The notes under the pieces are model-generated. The model was not told the DNA's origin, ran no database searches, and was given only the letters and a program-made list of their open reading frames with translations. Below, in pieces: positions 23,258-36,486 of a stretch of 64,000 bases of DNA. Source of the DNA: Rutstroemia sp. NJR-2017a BVV2 (lineage: Eukaryota > Ascomycota > Leotiomycetes > Helotiales > Rutstroemiaceae); contig NJPS01000059.1 of assembly GCA_002946415.1 (NCBI GenBank), forward strand, positions 248,001 through 312,000. The letters are read 5' to 3'. Numbering within the stretch: the stretch's first letter is position 1; each line of letters begins with the position of its first letter. Made by a program: the position numbers and the translations under genes.

Positions 23258-26038
23258 TCAAACACGCCCAAAATGTTCAATAATGACTTTCTCGATATCG
23301 AAGACCTTATATGGTTTCGCGAGAAAACCTCGCATGCCAGCTTCCCTCGATCGAGTCGAACAATCATCAGTGATATCAGCAGTAACGGCAATAATTGTCG
23401 CACTTTGCTCGCACTCCCTGGCGAGATTTAATATTTCCTTCGTGGCCTCATACCCATCCATAGTCGGCATCCATATATCCATCAGGATGATGTTGAAATG
23501 AGATTCGACTGGCTTTAACAAGGACTCCTTGTAAGAGCGAACAGCCTCAGCACCATCAAATGCAAGCGTAATGTTGTCGGCGGTATAGCCAAGTTTGGTG
23601 AGAGCAGTGAAAATGAATCGGCGGTTGATAGCATTATCTTCTGCTACTAGAAAATTTAATGGATATTCTTTGGCGAGGTTGGAATTGTGAATTTGTCGTC
23701 GGCCGAAGTTTGATGGGCTGGCCGGGAAAGGGGAGACCGAACTGCTTGCTGAAGGAAGAGTGACCTGTGATATGGGCGCAAGATTAGGTGTTGCGCCTAT
23801 GAGTGGTGTGGCTGCGCCTATTAGATCTGTTGCGAAGATGGGGAGGCGTATCAGGAATTCCGATCCTTTCGCTGGACCTTCTGTTGCAGAGCGCTCTAGA
23901 GTAACATCGCCGCCAAAGTTCTTCCTGACATGGGCTTTGGCATTGAAGAGACTCAGGCCCAATCCATCTTTTGGGCGTTTAATCGTGGCATTCTCCTGGA
24001 AATGCGGCTGGAACAATCGCAATCTGGATTCTTCCGTGATACCACAACCGGTGTCCACTACCCAAATTTCCACCATCTGTAGTTTCTTGTTAAGCTTCAC
24101 AGTTATTGTAATGCTACCCCCATCAGTGAATTTAATAGCATTGTCGATGACTTTAGAAATAGAAAAATGTAAATGCTGCTCCTCGGTGAGAATAGCTTCC
24201 GGGACATCAGGCTCAATCACCAAATGTATCGTCCGGTCTCGAGACTCGCCTCTGGATCCTTGTGTTTTGATCTCGATCATTTCGCCATGCTCCGTTACAG
24301 TACGGTGCTCGCACATAGTCCGGTCGGTCTTCAGAGCATCACTGACAAGATTCCGCATAAATTCCCGAGTAACAAGGCGCTGATTTGCTGAGCCGATTGA
24401 CGCCGGAGAGATGATAGGACTAGGCTTCGAGTTGTATGTAATCGCCTCGGCCATCACTTGAATGCCTGATGCCATCCTTGCGAATGGAGATAGCTCATTC
24501 GCACTTGGGTCAGAAAAGTTTGCCGAGAGAATCGTCGAATCCATACTACAGCGTGGCGGTTCACAATCCTGTTCCGCTACGCTAAATTTACGCCTCAAAG
24601 GCGGTCCTTGACAAAAATCGAGATCCTCGGGACGACTTCGCTTCCTCCCACTCGTTGAAGATGATAGATGCAGTGCTTGCTGCCGTGTCTCAACTGGCAC
24701 TGATGGTTCCCGTATGCTGCATGGAAATGATTTCTTGCCGTCATTATCATCGGGTGTCAGGGGAGCCTCTGGCATCTGCATGTTAAGGTCATATGCATGG
24801 ACGACGTTGTCGGCAGCTTCAACCGCCCTCTTCGAGCTGTCTGTAGGTAATATTAGTAGGGAATTTCCCCAAAGCGATTAATAGAATCAATTACCTTGCA
24901 CGATCTCGATGTTAGCCTTCAAGTCGTTGAAGACAGTCCGAACTCGATCGTTCTGTTGCTCTGCCATAGCCTCTACGACCGTCGAGTACATGATGTCCAA
25001 CATGCCGATAACGCCCTGCATAGGAGTCCTGAGCTCATGCGATAAGCTACGCGCGTAAGGCTTTAAAGATTGCGAGGCCGTGATAGCTGCAAGGGGGATG
25101 ATTTTGGCAGCAGTTGGGTCCGAGGAGTCTTCTTCCTTGGCAAAACTCTGTCCTTGAATAATACGCTCGAGTATCATGTCCTCCAAAGAGTGCATGAACA
25201 TCTCGATATAGGTCCAGCCTAGTTGCTTTTTGCGAGCGCCCTCCGCTGACCATATCAGGGCAAAATGAGCAAAGCACTTGCCTTCAAGCATTAGTGGTAC
25301 ACCTATGAAAGCCTCGGATGGGCCCCATGGCATGACATTTGGATTGTTTGCGGTGACCTCGGATAACCTTTCCGGCACAATGAACACTTTGTCGTATTTC
25401 ATGTATGCACAGGGTGTTCCGAAGGCAGTATAACGATAGTCCCTTTTCAGTTCTTCAACTTCATCATGCTTCATGTAGAAGGCTACACCCATGAGACATG
25501 AGCCCTCCTCTCCAAGTTCCGGCATTTCGATTGCGCTGTCCTGATCATCAACTAACATGCGCTTGGCCACTAATCCACACTGTGCGCCGGTAATATTGCA
25601 CATCTCCTCCAGCAGGATGGCCCAGAAGTCGTGTGTTGAGGCCTTACGTAATCGAGATTTCAAGTGGACGAGGCGCTCCGAAGCGTTGCTCTCGGCCGTA
25701 GGGAAGTATCGCTCCAACACGTTTCTAAAACCATCATCGCCACTGTGTAATATCGAGTCTTCTCTGAAATCCGGCAAGCAGAGTGTTTCTCTGTCTAATA
25801 GATCCTCTGATCCTTGGTCCACCAACTCTGAAGCCTCCGTCATTTCATTCCCTACCCTGCGTAGGAGGCCGTCCTTTTCCTTTGCCGTTTTCTCAGCACT
25901 CGTATATCTAATTCTTTGGCGATGGGGTCTGAATATCCTTGGTGGAACACAGGCTCTTCCCTTAAAGTCCTGCCGACGCTGTCGTGTCTCTTGCATTGAT
26001 CGTAGCTGTGAATAGAAGGTGGTGATTGCGTCAACCAT
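23258..26038 (-). CDS. Hybrid histidine kinase with GAF, HisKA, HATPase and receiver
   Basis: A signalling kinase that would autophosphorylate on His and pass the phosphate to its own receiver Asp, then to an HPt protein. Two exons, 26038-24895 and 24840-23258, encode 908 residues; the joint reads IEIVQDSSKRAV. The order is: a GAF-like sensor (about residues 125-290), HisKA with SLSHELRTPMQGVIG (His near 334), a variable Ser-rich linker, HATPase with FSISKVIDNAIKFTD (N box), VVDTGCGI (G1) and DGLGLSLF (G2), then a receiver with VAEDNAINRR, phospho-Asp in ILMDIWMPTMDG near 836 and Lys in LAKPYK near 890. No membrane segment is visible, so it is probably cytosolic. The N-terminal 120 residues have no known domain. 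I do not assign it to a numbered fungal HK group. The gene has an exceptionally long upstream non-coding region. Confidence 0.92.
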
Positions 26039-29000
26039 TGGACAGGTCAGTCGCAAAGTTTGTGCGGGAGTAGGACGGGGAGGTAGGTACAGGTTGTTGT
26101 GGTGGGCGTCGTCACCGTCGCCGCTGTCTCCGTCAATCGACTGCTTGTTGTGTTGTTATAGAGTAGCATGCATCAATTCGCAGGAACACTCGCATTTCCC
26201 AAGGTTCCGGTTCGAAATTGCACTCTCAGCCAGCAGTGGGGCTGGGGTGGATCGGGCAGATGCGATATCTTTGGGATGAATGATGACTTGATGATCTAGA
26301 CGTGCAGCAGAAAAACCGGGACTAGGGATCCAGCAACCGCAACAGCAAACAAATGATCTGGATTCTAGATGCGTTCGATGACAGGATGGTGACCTTAGAC
26401 TAATGCCGCAGACTAAAATCGATGGTCGCAAGAGGGGTGAACCTTGTGATTGGATGGAGTTGCAAGAATGGAAGAATGGTTCGTGTTTTACTCGAACAAA
26501 CTTTGGGAGACGATCGGAAGCTGGACACCTGTTGGTCCAAGAGTAGCCTCATTGACCTGGGCGTTTTTTCGACCTGGCGAGACTTTGGTCCTTTGTCATA
26601 GATCCAAAATATCATTTAGTTTTTTCCTATTTTGCCAATGCACTAAACCAGAGGTAGCCGCAGATGAGAAGCTACACGGGACATATGGCAAAAGAGGAGA
26701 GAGCGAGAGAGAGAGAGAGAGAGAGGTTTCTTGCTCGAGCGAGAGAGGTCCGAGATGGGATAAAAGCTGGCAAATAATAGTAGTGGAAGCCAAGTCTCTT
26801 TTTCTTGTAGGGTCAACGAGTGCAGCGGAGCAATGCGAAAGGGCGAAAGGGCGAATGGACGAAAGGGTAAAGAATAGAGCTAGTAAAGAGCTGTGAGCAG
26901 AGCTGTGAGCAGAGCTGTGCGTAAGAATAAAGGGTGCAGGAGTAGTCGCAGTGGTAAGGTTGCAAGTGGGAACTGCGAAGTGGAGGTCGAAGCGTGGGGA
27001 GGCAGAGGCAGTGGCAGTGGCAGAGGCAGAGGCAGAGGCAGAGGCAGACGGCAGAACGATCTGGCCAGGTCGAATCGGTGCTGGTGGAGCATAAAGTGGA
27101 TACAAGGCGTTAGAAGCACGCCAAGCGGAAGATCTTCTCCTCCTTACATTGCGTCCCCCAGTTTTGCGTTTACATAAAACGTGCATTATTCATGGTGATT
27201 TTTTACTACAAAGTGTTGATTCATTTCTTACTCGAAAGGAAGGGAAGGTCGTAATACTTCCCGTGCCGGTGGGCTTGGGTGAGTGGTCTGCTAACAGTCC
27301 AGCCAAGAAGGAAGCGGAAGCGGAAGCGGAAGAAGAAGAGCAAAAGAGCAAAAGAGCACAGCGGCATTTGAGAAGGCTTACCAGTACAGTGCAGAGTAGT
27401 GCAGAGTACAGTGCAGTGCAAGCACAATACGATAAAACCACCGCTTTTCTCCCCAAATGCTTGAATTGTGGACATTGGCGACGGACAGACGGGACTGGCA
27501 GGACTGGCAGGACTGGCAGGCCCTCGTACTTTGTTTGGGTACTCTGCAAAGCAGCTGCAAAGCAGTCACGTTGATCGGCTGAGAAATGAGAAATAGGAGA
27601 TATTCCCCAGGAGAATGTGATTCGTCATAATTCACAATGTTACCAAACTGCCGCAAGAAAAAGAAAAGAAGAATCGCGGTTGCGTGCATTGTTTATCCCA
27701 GCATCCATGCAACTACACCCAGATCTAGACCGCTCTCTTACAATGTTGGTGCGACTTGCTCTCCTTACGTCTCCTCTCACCCTCACCAGCATAGGAAATC
27801 TACCACAGTAACTGGGTCCCTTCTCCAATTATAATTCACCCTAAACTTTACCAAACCACATCTGCGCCAATCCCATCCCGCGCATAATTACTACGAAGTA
27901 CGAAGTACGAAGTATTCCTTCCGTTCCGTCTGACCCAGCTAAATGTCATGACGAGATCCGGAGACAGCATGGATCTGCGATCTTTGATAAGACCGAGGTA
28001 GCGTCCGCGGAAATAAAGTAACAATCCAAGTAAAGAGGATTTCGCTCCTCTTTTCCTTCCCTACTCCCTTGCTGCTCAGAAATTAGCATCCCGAATTACC
28101 CAGTCTAGAACCAGCCCAGAGCACAGCCGAACTTTCCATAAAACTTCGGAAATTCACAATTCGCAGCCAACAATTATTCATCACAACTCTGACGCCAAAT
28201 GACTCACGGCGAAGTGCTCCGGCCTTTTCGACGACGGGCGCCAGAGATATAAGTACAACGGCCGTACGTGCCGAGACGGAGACGGAGACGGAGACAGCGA
28301 TACAAAATATAAAATCTTAGAAGCGCAGGTAGCACCGGCAGTGTACCATGCAACGCTGTCTGCCGAGTCGACTTGCTAAAGCACCATGCCACAGTACCTG
28401 AAAGCGAGGTGAGTAGCCGGCGTTCATGTAAGAGTTGAGAGCTCGCTTGGACAATACGGGATCCAATATACGAGGTAGTTCGAGGACGGCCGGCATTTAC
28501 AACCCCCGCGCCGCCTCACTTTACGCTGTTTAAGAGACGAGACGAGACCAGACCAGACGAGACGTCTTGACCTCTTTTTCCATTGTTCGTCATATTTTCA
28601 TTTCCTCCTTTGGGTGCCGAGGCTTCCATGGAGAGACAGGTCGCATCATTTCCATTCCTCATCCTAAAGGAATGTGTAGCTTCAGCCGCCCCAACGCCAT
28701 CTCTTTATTTTACATCGATTTGGATTCAATGAGTCGATCCACACACCTCGTTCAAGGTTCCCCTCGAGCATTAGGAAACCTTAAAAAGGTATCTGAGCTT
28801 ACTGCCGCTTCTCTTTCTGGTCGTCCACACCGAGCTCCCGCTTCTTATTGGTTACACTTTATTGATCTCACGCTGGAGCAAGCAAAAGAAGCCACAGTGA
28901 CAAGCTTATAACGGCGGGACGGGTCGGAATCATTAGGAATTCTCACCGAATTTTACCTTATGGATGGAGACTTTATTCGAGCTTTCAAAGGAATTACAAC

Positions 29001-29739
29001 AAAAATGTGTTCCACGGTCTGTGTCAGCATGTACAGTGTAGATGAAGCATATCATATTGCAGTCTATGAGCTGAAAGAACGCACGCATGTAATCTTTTTG
29101 ATACGCACTCAGCCACTGTTTCCACAAGCTATGCATGCCTCTCACGAATTGTTTCAAAGCTCAGCACAGCTTCATGATCTCCGAAACAAATCGACGATCG
29201 TCTAATAACGTAATTGTGGGAATCCTCCCGTGAATCCCGCGCTCCCACTTGGGACGATGCTGCATGCTCGTCACATTGACGGCTTCTAGGCATACCATAT
29301 TCTTCTGCCGTTCAATGGACCTTTGGAGCAAACATAACTTTCATCGTCTCTGCTGTGGTGGAGTGCATAACTATATGCAAACTGACCATGAATAGCGCAC
29401 GCATCTCGGTGAATGTCCTTGAAGAGCCGTGATAATAGCCATTTCACTTCAAGGAAATTGTTGCTGTCGCTGAACATGCGAAGTGTAGGCGCTGGAGGAG
29501 AGAAATATGGCTCCAGGAAATGATGCCTCAGGTGAATATTCAGCTCAGATCAGGCAGCAAAGGCGGTGAGAAGTATCTCCGCGACTTATCGTGATCGCTC
29601 TGATTAGCAGCATCCAAAAATCGAAGACAGTGCCATTCTTGGTGTACCCGAGATGCAGAGCTTTTGTAACAAAGCCAGATATCAAAATGCTACTCAAAAC
29701 CTATAGTAATCCAATCTATTTCATTCCCGCTTCCCAGTC
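26039..29739. other. 3.7-kb gene-free region between histidine kinase and phosphatase genes
   Basis: The divergent genes on each side leave 3.7 kb without a convincing gene. Long frames on the minus strand near 26596-27186 are translations of GA/GGCAGA repeats and carry runs of Ser-Leu or Ala-Ser, so I discard them. Frames at 28567-28911 and 28960-29205 have no family features. The region likely carries long 5' leaders and regulatory DNA for both genes. Confidence 0.45.
26690..28566. repeat. Cluster of short tandem repeats
   Basis: At least seven separate simple repeats sit within 1.9 kb: (GA)n near 26700-26724, (GGCAGA/GGCAGT)n at 27000-27048, (GGAAGC)n at 27310-27335, CAGAGTA/CAGTGCA types at 27388-27420, (GGCAGGACT)n at 27498-27520, (CGAAGTA)n around 27892-27914, (GGAGAC)n near 28276-28297 and (GAGAC)n around 28536-28562. 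Their motifs differ, so they are independent expansions and not one satellite. Confidence 0.8.
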
Positions 29740-32700
29740 ATGTCTGTTCGCGTGCTCCTCCGCGAGTATGATCGATCAATCGCCCTAGTGACCTCTACGC
29801 ATACCCTCATCTTCCGCCATTTCCCTTCCACGAACGAGTCCAGGGCCAATGGCTCTCTCACCTCGGTCCATTCGATCCCGTCGCGCACCTCCGCAGATGG
29901 AACTTCAGCTCCCAAGTGCATGGTAGAGTTCGCAGATGCTAAGACGGTCGACTTAAGCGATTACAGGACCCTGAGTCCTATGCCGGCATATGGCACTCTT
30001 GGCCTAATCACGATAAACGGCGACATCTTCCTGTGTGTCGTCACTGGTACGACGAGGGCGGCTACTGTGAGGCCTTGGGAAACGGTTGAGAAGATCTTGG
30101 CCGTGGAGTTTCATTGCTTGAACAATGCGGAATACGACAATACATTCACCGATGGCCTGGATCCGTACTCCGTCGAGGATAATTACGGACAGAATCTGAG
30201 TCGGAGAGACCCAATTGTCGAGCACCCATGTCTCGAGTTGCAGAAGTTGCTGAGCAATGGCAGCTTTTACTACAGCACGGATTTTGATCTCACAAATCGA
30301 TTACAAGACCGGTAAGCAGAGTTGCTGCATGCCCAATCCAATCTCGAGCAGTAGTGGATTATATATCGAACATTGAACTTGACTTGGGCATTGAGCTTAT
30401 TCATTTTAGATCTACGGAAGCTGCGTCATTCGATATCAACAATCTCGACGACTCGTTCCTTTGGAATTCGTACATGATTAGTCCATTGAGCAAGTTTCGC
30501 TCTCGTCTTGTGCCGCATGAAAGAGAAGCTTTGGATAAGTCTAGGATTCTTACATCAGCCATCAGAGGATTTGTAGGCACAGTAATAATACCTCCATCCG
30601 GGGCGCCCCTACGAAGCTCCAGGATTGGGTTGCCGTCTTCCCTGACCTTGATCTCCCGACTATCTTGTCGACGGGCTGGAACGCGGTTCAACAGTCGAGG
30701 AATTGATGATGATGGGAATGTGGCCAACTTTGTCGAGTCGGAAACCATTTATTGGAGCCCTTCAGCGAATGTGCAATACTCAGCCGAACAACCAAATGAG
30801 AAACCGGCGGGGATATGCTTTTCGTACGCTCAAGTGAGAGGGTCGGTGCCTTTGTTCTGGGAACAGGCACCTGGGTTGCTACCTGGACAACAGAAGATCA
30901 CTGTTACCAGATCTGCTGAGGGAACTCAGCCAGCTTTTGACAAGCATTTTGAGGAGTTGGAGCAGAATTATGGTGCGGTTCATGTCGTTAACCTGCTCAG
31001 TGAAACAAAACCAGGTGAAGCTGAACTTACCAACCTTTATCGATATGGAGTGCGTCATTCGTCCTTGAATCGGACGGGAGACAACGGCTCCAAAGATCAT
31101 CAACTTCTCAGAGAAACAGAGTATGATTTCCATGCGGAGACGAAGGGTCCCTCCGGGTACGAGGCGGCCAGTATGATCCGCAGGATTATCGAACGGTCCG
31201 CTGAGGGCTTTGCTTATTATCTAGCAGAAGAGATTGACGATTCCTCTGAAGAAATGCGTAAAGCAGACAGTCAAAGAACAGTTGTCGTGTTACAACAAGA
31301 AGGGGTTTTCCGTACCAACTGTCTAGACTGCCTCGACCGGACCAATTTAATTCAAACCATAATATCTCAAATGGCCATAGAATCATTCCTTACCCACAGG
31401 GGAGAGAGGGCGGCTTCGGATTTTTGGATGCGTCACTCTACGTTGTGGGCCGACAATGGGGACGCTTTATCCAGAATCTATGCTGGGACGGGAGCTCTCA
31501 AGTCCTCATTCACCAGGCATGGCAAGATGTCTCTTGCTGGTGCGATTGCGGATGCGCGCAAAAGTGCGACACGATTATACATTAATAACTTCGCTGACAA
31601 AGGCCGTCAAAATACAATTGATGTGCTTTTGGGGCGTCTCGTCGGACATAGTACACCAGTTCATCTGTTTGATCCCATCAATGACTATGTAAACGCCGAG
31701 CTCAACAAAAGAAGTGCAGAGTTTCAATCTTCCGAAGTCATTAACATGTAAGATGCTCCTTTATGAATCTCTGGTGATATTATACTAATTGAAACTTGAA
31801 GATGGGCCGGAAGTTTTAATCTTAACGGACGTACCCAAGGAGTGGAGGAGGATCTCTCGGCATGGCTATGTCCCGATATCGAACCGTCACAGCAACAACC
31901 TGAAATTGTAGCAGTTGGCTTCCAGGAAATAGTTGAGTTGAGCCCACAACAAATCATGAACAGCGATCCGACCAGGAAACAGGCTTGGGAGAAGGCTGTC
32001 CGAAAAACACTTAACAGAAACGCCCGTGCTGCTGGCTGTGATGCTTCTGATCAATATGTCCTGCTACGAAGTGGTCAGTTGGTTGGCGCGGCGCTATGTA
32101 TCTTCGTCAAAGCCTCCGTACTACCCAACATCAAGAACGTGGAAGGTAGTGTCAAGAAGACCGGCATGTCTGGAATAGCTGGAAATAAAGGCGCTGTCTC
32201 CATTCGCATGGATTATGCAAACACGCAAATATGCTTTGTTACTGCGCATTTGGCTGCAGGCTTTAGCAATTACGAAGAAAGAAATCGTGACTACCACACC
32301 ATCCACCATGGACTGAGATTTCAGAGAAATCGTGGCATAGATGATCATGGTAGGTGACTTCGTAATTGCAGTAACATGAAACTAATGAGTTGGCAGATAC
32401 TGTTATTTGGATGGGCGACTTCAACTATCGGATAGGACTTGGATCAGAGCGCGTATGTGTTCCTCGGGAATAAGACTGTTCTAGACTAATCCGCCTTCTA
32501 GGCTAAACAACTCATCAAAATGGGTGATCTAGACACCCTTTATGAGAACGACCAAGTACGTTGTCATGCAATGCCTCTACATTCAACCCCGAGCTAACTA
32601 AAGGAAACAGCTGAATCTGCAGATGGTGGCTGGTTTAACGTTTCAATACTATTCAGAAGCAAGGATCACTTTTATGCCAACGTATAAATTCGATATCGGC

Positions 32701-33838
32701 ACAGACACTTATGACACTTCGTAAGTCTTCATATCCGTGGCATCCTTCAATTTTGTGTAAAATTTATGCTGATACGCATTGCAGTGAGAAAGCCCGGATT
32801 CCAGCATGGACGGATCGAATTCTACGAAAAGGCACAAACCTTCGACAGGTCAATTATAATACTGCGCCACTCAAATTCTCCGACCATCGTCCAGTCTACG
32901 CGACGTTTCTTTGCACAGTAAGCATTATAAACGAGGCAGTCCGTGAGTCCTTGAGTCGTAGCATCTATGAGCAGCGCCGCAAGCAAATCGGTGGCGCAAC
33001 CGCCAGTGCTCATGGAGACGCAACGGACGACGAGGATCTAATTGGTTTCGAATCCATCGAGCCCGGCCTCCCACTCGCAAGTTCAGACCAAAGAAAGTGG
33101 TGGTTGGACAACAGTCAACCCGCACGATCGACAATCAAACCCCCTCAAAACGGAGCAATCCCAAATCCCAACCGCCCCTCCAATCCCTTCACCCCCACCG
33201 ATGAACCCGACTGGGTGACCGTCCCTCGCATGTCTTCCACGCGCACCAATTCACAGGCTTCGATCTCAAGTTTCCAGACACTGTCGAATGATTTGTCGCG
33301 AAACGGTACGAGGAAACTACCTCCTCCGTTCGAAGGCCAGGGCTCGCTTTCGCTTTCAAGAAGCGCGAGTCTGAAACCGGTGGAGAGTAAGAAATTCGTT
33401 CTCCCCCCACCGTCGCAATTCGGTAGACGCAATTCAAATGATACAACTATTTCCGCCGCATCTTCCATCTCTAGAAAACCGCTCCCACCACCCGTCGCGC
33501 GTAAGCCTGTTCACCTTGCTGCTGCGTCGCCGACGGGCTCGACGGCTTCGCTGCCGGCGAGACCGAAGGAGGTGGTAGATCACACGGGGTTTTTGCCGCC
33601 GCCGAGACGAGCGACAGCGAAGGTCGAGAGTAGGCCGCAGCCGCCGCAGCCGAGGAGAGGGGGGAAGGGAGTGGTAGAGAGGTATACGGATGAGGAGCCG
33701 GTGGAGAAGGGAGGGAAGGAGGACGAGAAGAAACCGGGGTTACCGCCAAGACCGGTCGATCTGGATCTGCTGGGCGATATGGGCGATATGGATAAGGATA
33801 TGGGGGGCGGTTGGGAGGCGTTGAGGCCGGGGGGGTAG
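29740..33838 (+). CDS. Synaptojanin-type phosphoinositide phosphatase (Sac + 5-phosphatase)
   Basis: Removes phosphates from phosphoinositides: the Sac domain acts mainly on PI4P/PI3P and the 5-phosphatase on PI(4,5)P2. Yeast relatives Inp51/52/53 work in endocytosis and Golgi-endosome traffic. Seven exons, 29740-30311, 30410-31747, 31802-32349, 32397-32452, 32502-32555, 32611-32720 and 32785-33838, encode 1243 residues. The Sac domain fills about 1-600, with the catalytic Cys-x5-Arg motif NCLDCLDRTN (Cys near 495). The 5-phosphatase follows: IWAGSFNLNGR, VAVGFQEIVELS, GMSGIAGNKGAV, WMGDFNYR (about 824-831), PAWTDRIL and SDHRPVYA. The C-terminal 250 residues are Pro-rich (KLPPPFEGQ, RKPLPPPVARKP) and would bind SH3-domain endocytic proteins. 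Two central exons are only 54-56 bases long. Both catalytic centres look intact. Confidence 0.95.
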
Positions 33839-34255
33839 CGTGGGGTTGTTAGGAGGTGAAGTTGTTAGACATTTGCTAGAAGCGAGATTTTAATATAATC
33901 AGGAATAGGAAACAAAAAATGGAAAACGAATTAGATCTAAGTTGGTTTGCTCGTTTGTGTTTTTGACTAAGTACTTGAGATAGATTGTTATATTATCTAA
34001 TGTATAGATACGGTTCGCGCTTGAATGCAAACGAAAGTAAGTTGGTGTAAGGAGAAATCGTCTATACATCTCATTTCTTCTTCATCACATCTCGTCGCAT
34101 CGATTCCATCACATCTTGTCTCCATGCCTCGTCTATGTCATCCCATCTCACCATACTATATCTCATGTCTATAGCCCATCTCATCATTTCATCTCGCATC
34201 CCATTCCATCCCATCACCTTCCATCCCATTCTATCCTGTCCCCATCCAATTCTCC
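33839..34255. other. Convergent intergenic region with CATCYC simple repeat
   Basis: No gene is seen. From about 34070 to 34245 the plus strand is built of loosely repeated CATCTC/CATCCC units. It should hold the terminators of the phosphatase and of the FAH-family gene. Confidence 0.45.
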
Positions 34256-35512
34256 TCACAATTTCGCACTCTCCTTCTCCTTCACAAACGTAACTTTGTT
34301 CGTACACGTGCCGACGCCTTCGAGACCTACTTCGACGATGTCGCCGTCCTGGAGCCAGAGCTGCGGTTTGCGGCCCATGCCGACGCCTTGGGGACTATGA
34401 GGGGGGAAGGGGGTTAGTTGGGTTGTTTATTTGTTGGGGGTTGAGGGGGTATGGGGCATGGGAGAGGGGAGAGGGAAGGGAAGTAGGAAGTGAAGGAAAC
34501 AAGGCGAAAAAAACACTCACGTCCCCGTAAAAATCACATCCCCGGGCATCAACGTCGTCCCCTGACTCAAAAACGCCACCGTCTCCTTCACCCCAAAAAT
34601 CATATCCCTAGTCGAACTCTCCTGCACCACCTCCCCATTCAACTTCGTCCAGATGCGCAAGCCCTGCGGATCCGCAATCACCTTCGGACTGACAATCCCG
34701 GGCCCATACGGCGCCCATCCGTCGAAGCCCTTCCCCAAAGCCCATTGCCCGCCGCCCCGCGTCAGCTGCCATTCCCGGTGCGAGACGTCGTTGCCGACGG
34801 CGTAGCCGAGGATGTAGGAGAGCGCGTCTTGGGCGCGGATGTTGGCGCAGGGCCGCGAGATTATGGCCACCAACTCGCATTCGTAGTCCAGCCCGGGGGC
34901 TTCGCGCGCGATGGGCGGGATGGGGATCGGGGAGGTGGGCGCGCTGAGGGAGGTGCCGGGTTTGTACTGGAGGGAGGGAGGGTGGTTAGTGGGTAGGTAA
35001 TTGGGTGAGGGGGCGGGAAGGAGGGGGCTTACGAAAAGGACGGGGTATTTGGGGATAGGCATGTTGGACTAGCAATTGATCAATCAATCCATCAGCATCG
35101 TTCGCATCATCTTATCCCCCAAGCCCAACTATCAATCTCACTCCAATTCCACTTCTCCTTCTCCAAAACCATCCACACAAATAAATACATACCTCCTTAG
35201 CATGCTGCTCATAATTCAAGCCCAGACACCGCACCGTCTTCACATCCTCGATCGCCAGCGGCGCGAGCAGCAACCGGATCTCGCGCGTCTGATCGGTGAC
35301 GGTGTGGTGGCCGAAGATGTCCCCCGTGATGACGTGCGCGTGCGTCGCCTTCGAGATGTCGGTTTCGCCGGAGGGGAGAATGGCGTCGCCGTAGTAGGTT
35401 TTGCCGTCGGGGGCGAGGAAGCGGATTAGGCGCTGGAGGGGAGGTTAATTGGGTGGGTGGGAGGCGAGGTAAGGGAGGGAGAGGGAAAGCTTACGGAGAA
35501 GGAGGGGGACAT
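34256..35512 (-). CDS. Fumarylacetoacetate hydrolase-family protein (FAHD2-like)
   Basis: A metal-dependent C-C bond hydrolase/decarboxylase fold acting on a beta-diketo or 2-oxo acid. Five exons, 35512-35495, 35432-35203, 35068-35033, 34976-34521 and 34394-34256, encode 292 residues. The first exon is only 18 bases (MSPSFS) and the third only 36 bases (SNMPIPKYPVLF), yet all phases agree. The N-terminal RLIRFLAPDGKTYYGDA domain is followed by CLGLNYEQHAKE. The catalytic core shows LDYECELVAIISR (metal-binding Glu residues), GYAVGNDVSHREWQ, GKGFDGWAPYGPGIV, then GDVIFTGTPQGVGMGRKPQ near the end. Such proteins act in aromatic or lipid breakdown, and some lie in biosynthetic clusters. The substrate is unknown. 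Confidence 0.9.
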
Positions 35513-36486
35513 TGTGGGGTTGGAGGTGGAATTGAAGGGGATATTATATGTATGAGGAATGATTAATTGTCTAGATATTTGGAAAACGGGATGTAGATGT
35601 AGATGTAGATGGATACGGTAGGTTATCTTATGTACGTCCTGAGTAAACAGTGCCGGTCTCGGTCAATGCTCAAGCTTCTCGCAGCGGGGCATGCACAGTG
35701 ATAAAGTACCGGTACGGCTTATCTTCTCCCGAGGGACGAGCGGGCGAAATGGTGCAGGGGCTATTTTATGCCTGAGGTGTAATTTCACCGCCCGAAAGAC
35801 TACAACTGCTCTGTGACGAGAAAGAAAGTCTTGATAAAATGAGTATTGAGACTTTGACTTGCGGTGAGTTCGGAGTGCAATTTTGGGTGTTGGTTGTTGA
35901 AATGATAAGCTGGATATAGGGGTTATACGGACGTGTGGTGTTGTATGGTATGACAGGCTGGAGCTGGGTTTGGGGGAGGTTACATGTTTGGAAAGAGGTG
36001 CTGACGTTGGCGAGGAGCGGGAAGAGGGCTATCTCCCATGGAAGGTGTGGAATTGGATCGGTTTTTGGATAACGGGAGCAGCGAACTCACAGCTTGGTTG
36101 CTTTTGATGTGTGTAAGTGTGAGTATGAGTGCGTTGGAGGATTTAGTACGGATCTTGGGGTGGTGGTCGATGTTGAGGCGTATTAGGTGGAAGACTTGTG
36201 AAAAGAAGCTGTTGGTTCTGGAATGGGAATATTCGGGTCTGGTGGTGAGTGATTAAGACAGGAGGGGGTGGTTCTGAAGTGTAGTATTGATTCAAGTGTA
36301 AGATACAACACAGATTATGTCTACAAAGTTTATCAGAACTAATACATGTTCAAGCGCTAGTATCTCTCAGCTTATTAAGCATCATCCATAAAACAAATGG
36401 CATATTGTCCTCAAACTCCTTTTCACAATCTCCGTCCCTCTTCTCCCCATCAGCCTACTCGACTCTACACCCTCCTTCACACGGAA
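35513..36486. other. Intergenic region
   Basis: No gene supported. A plus-strand frame at 36038-36256 (72 codons) has no features. Around 35595 a short (GTAGAT)n repeat occurs. The left part should carry the FAH-family promoter. Confidence 0.35.

Noticed and set aside
26596..27186. 196-codon minus-strand frame with Ala-Ser and Ser-Leu runs
   Set aside because: It is the translation of GGCAGA and GA simple repeats; other frames are equally open and there is no start or splice support.
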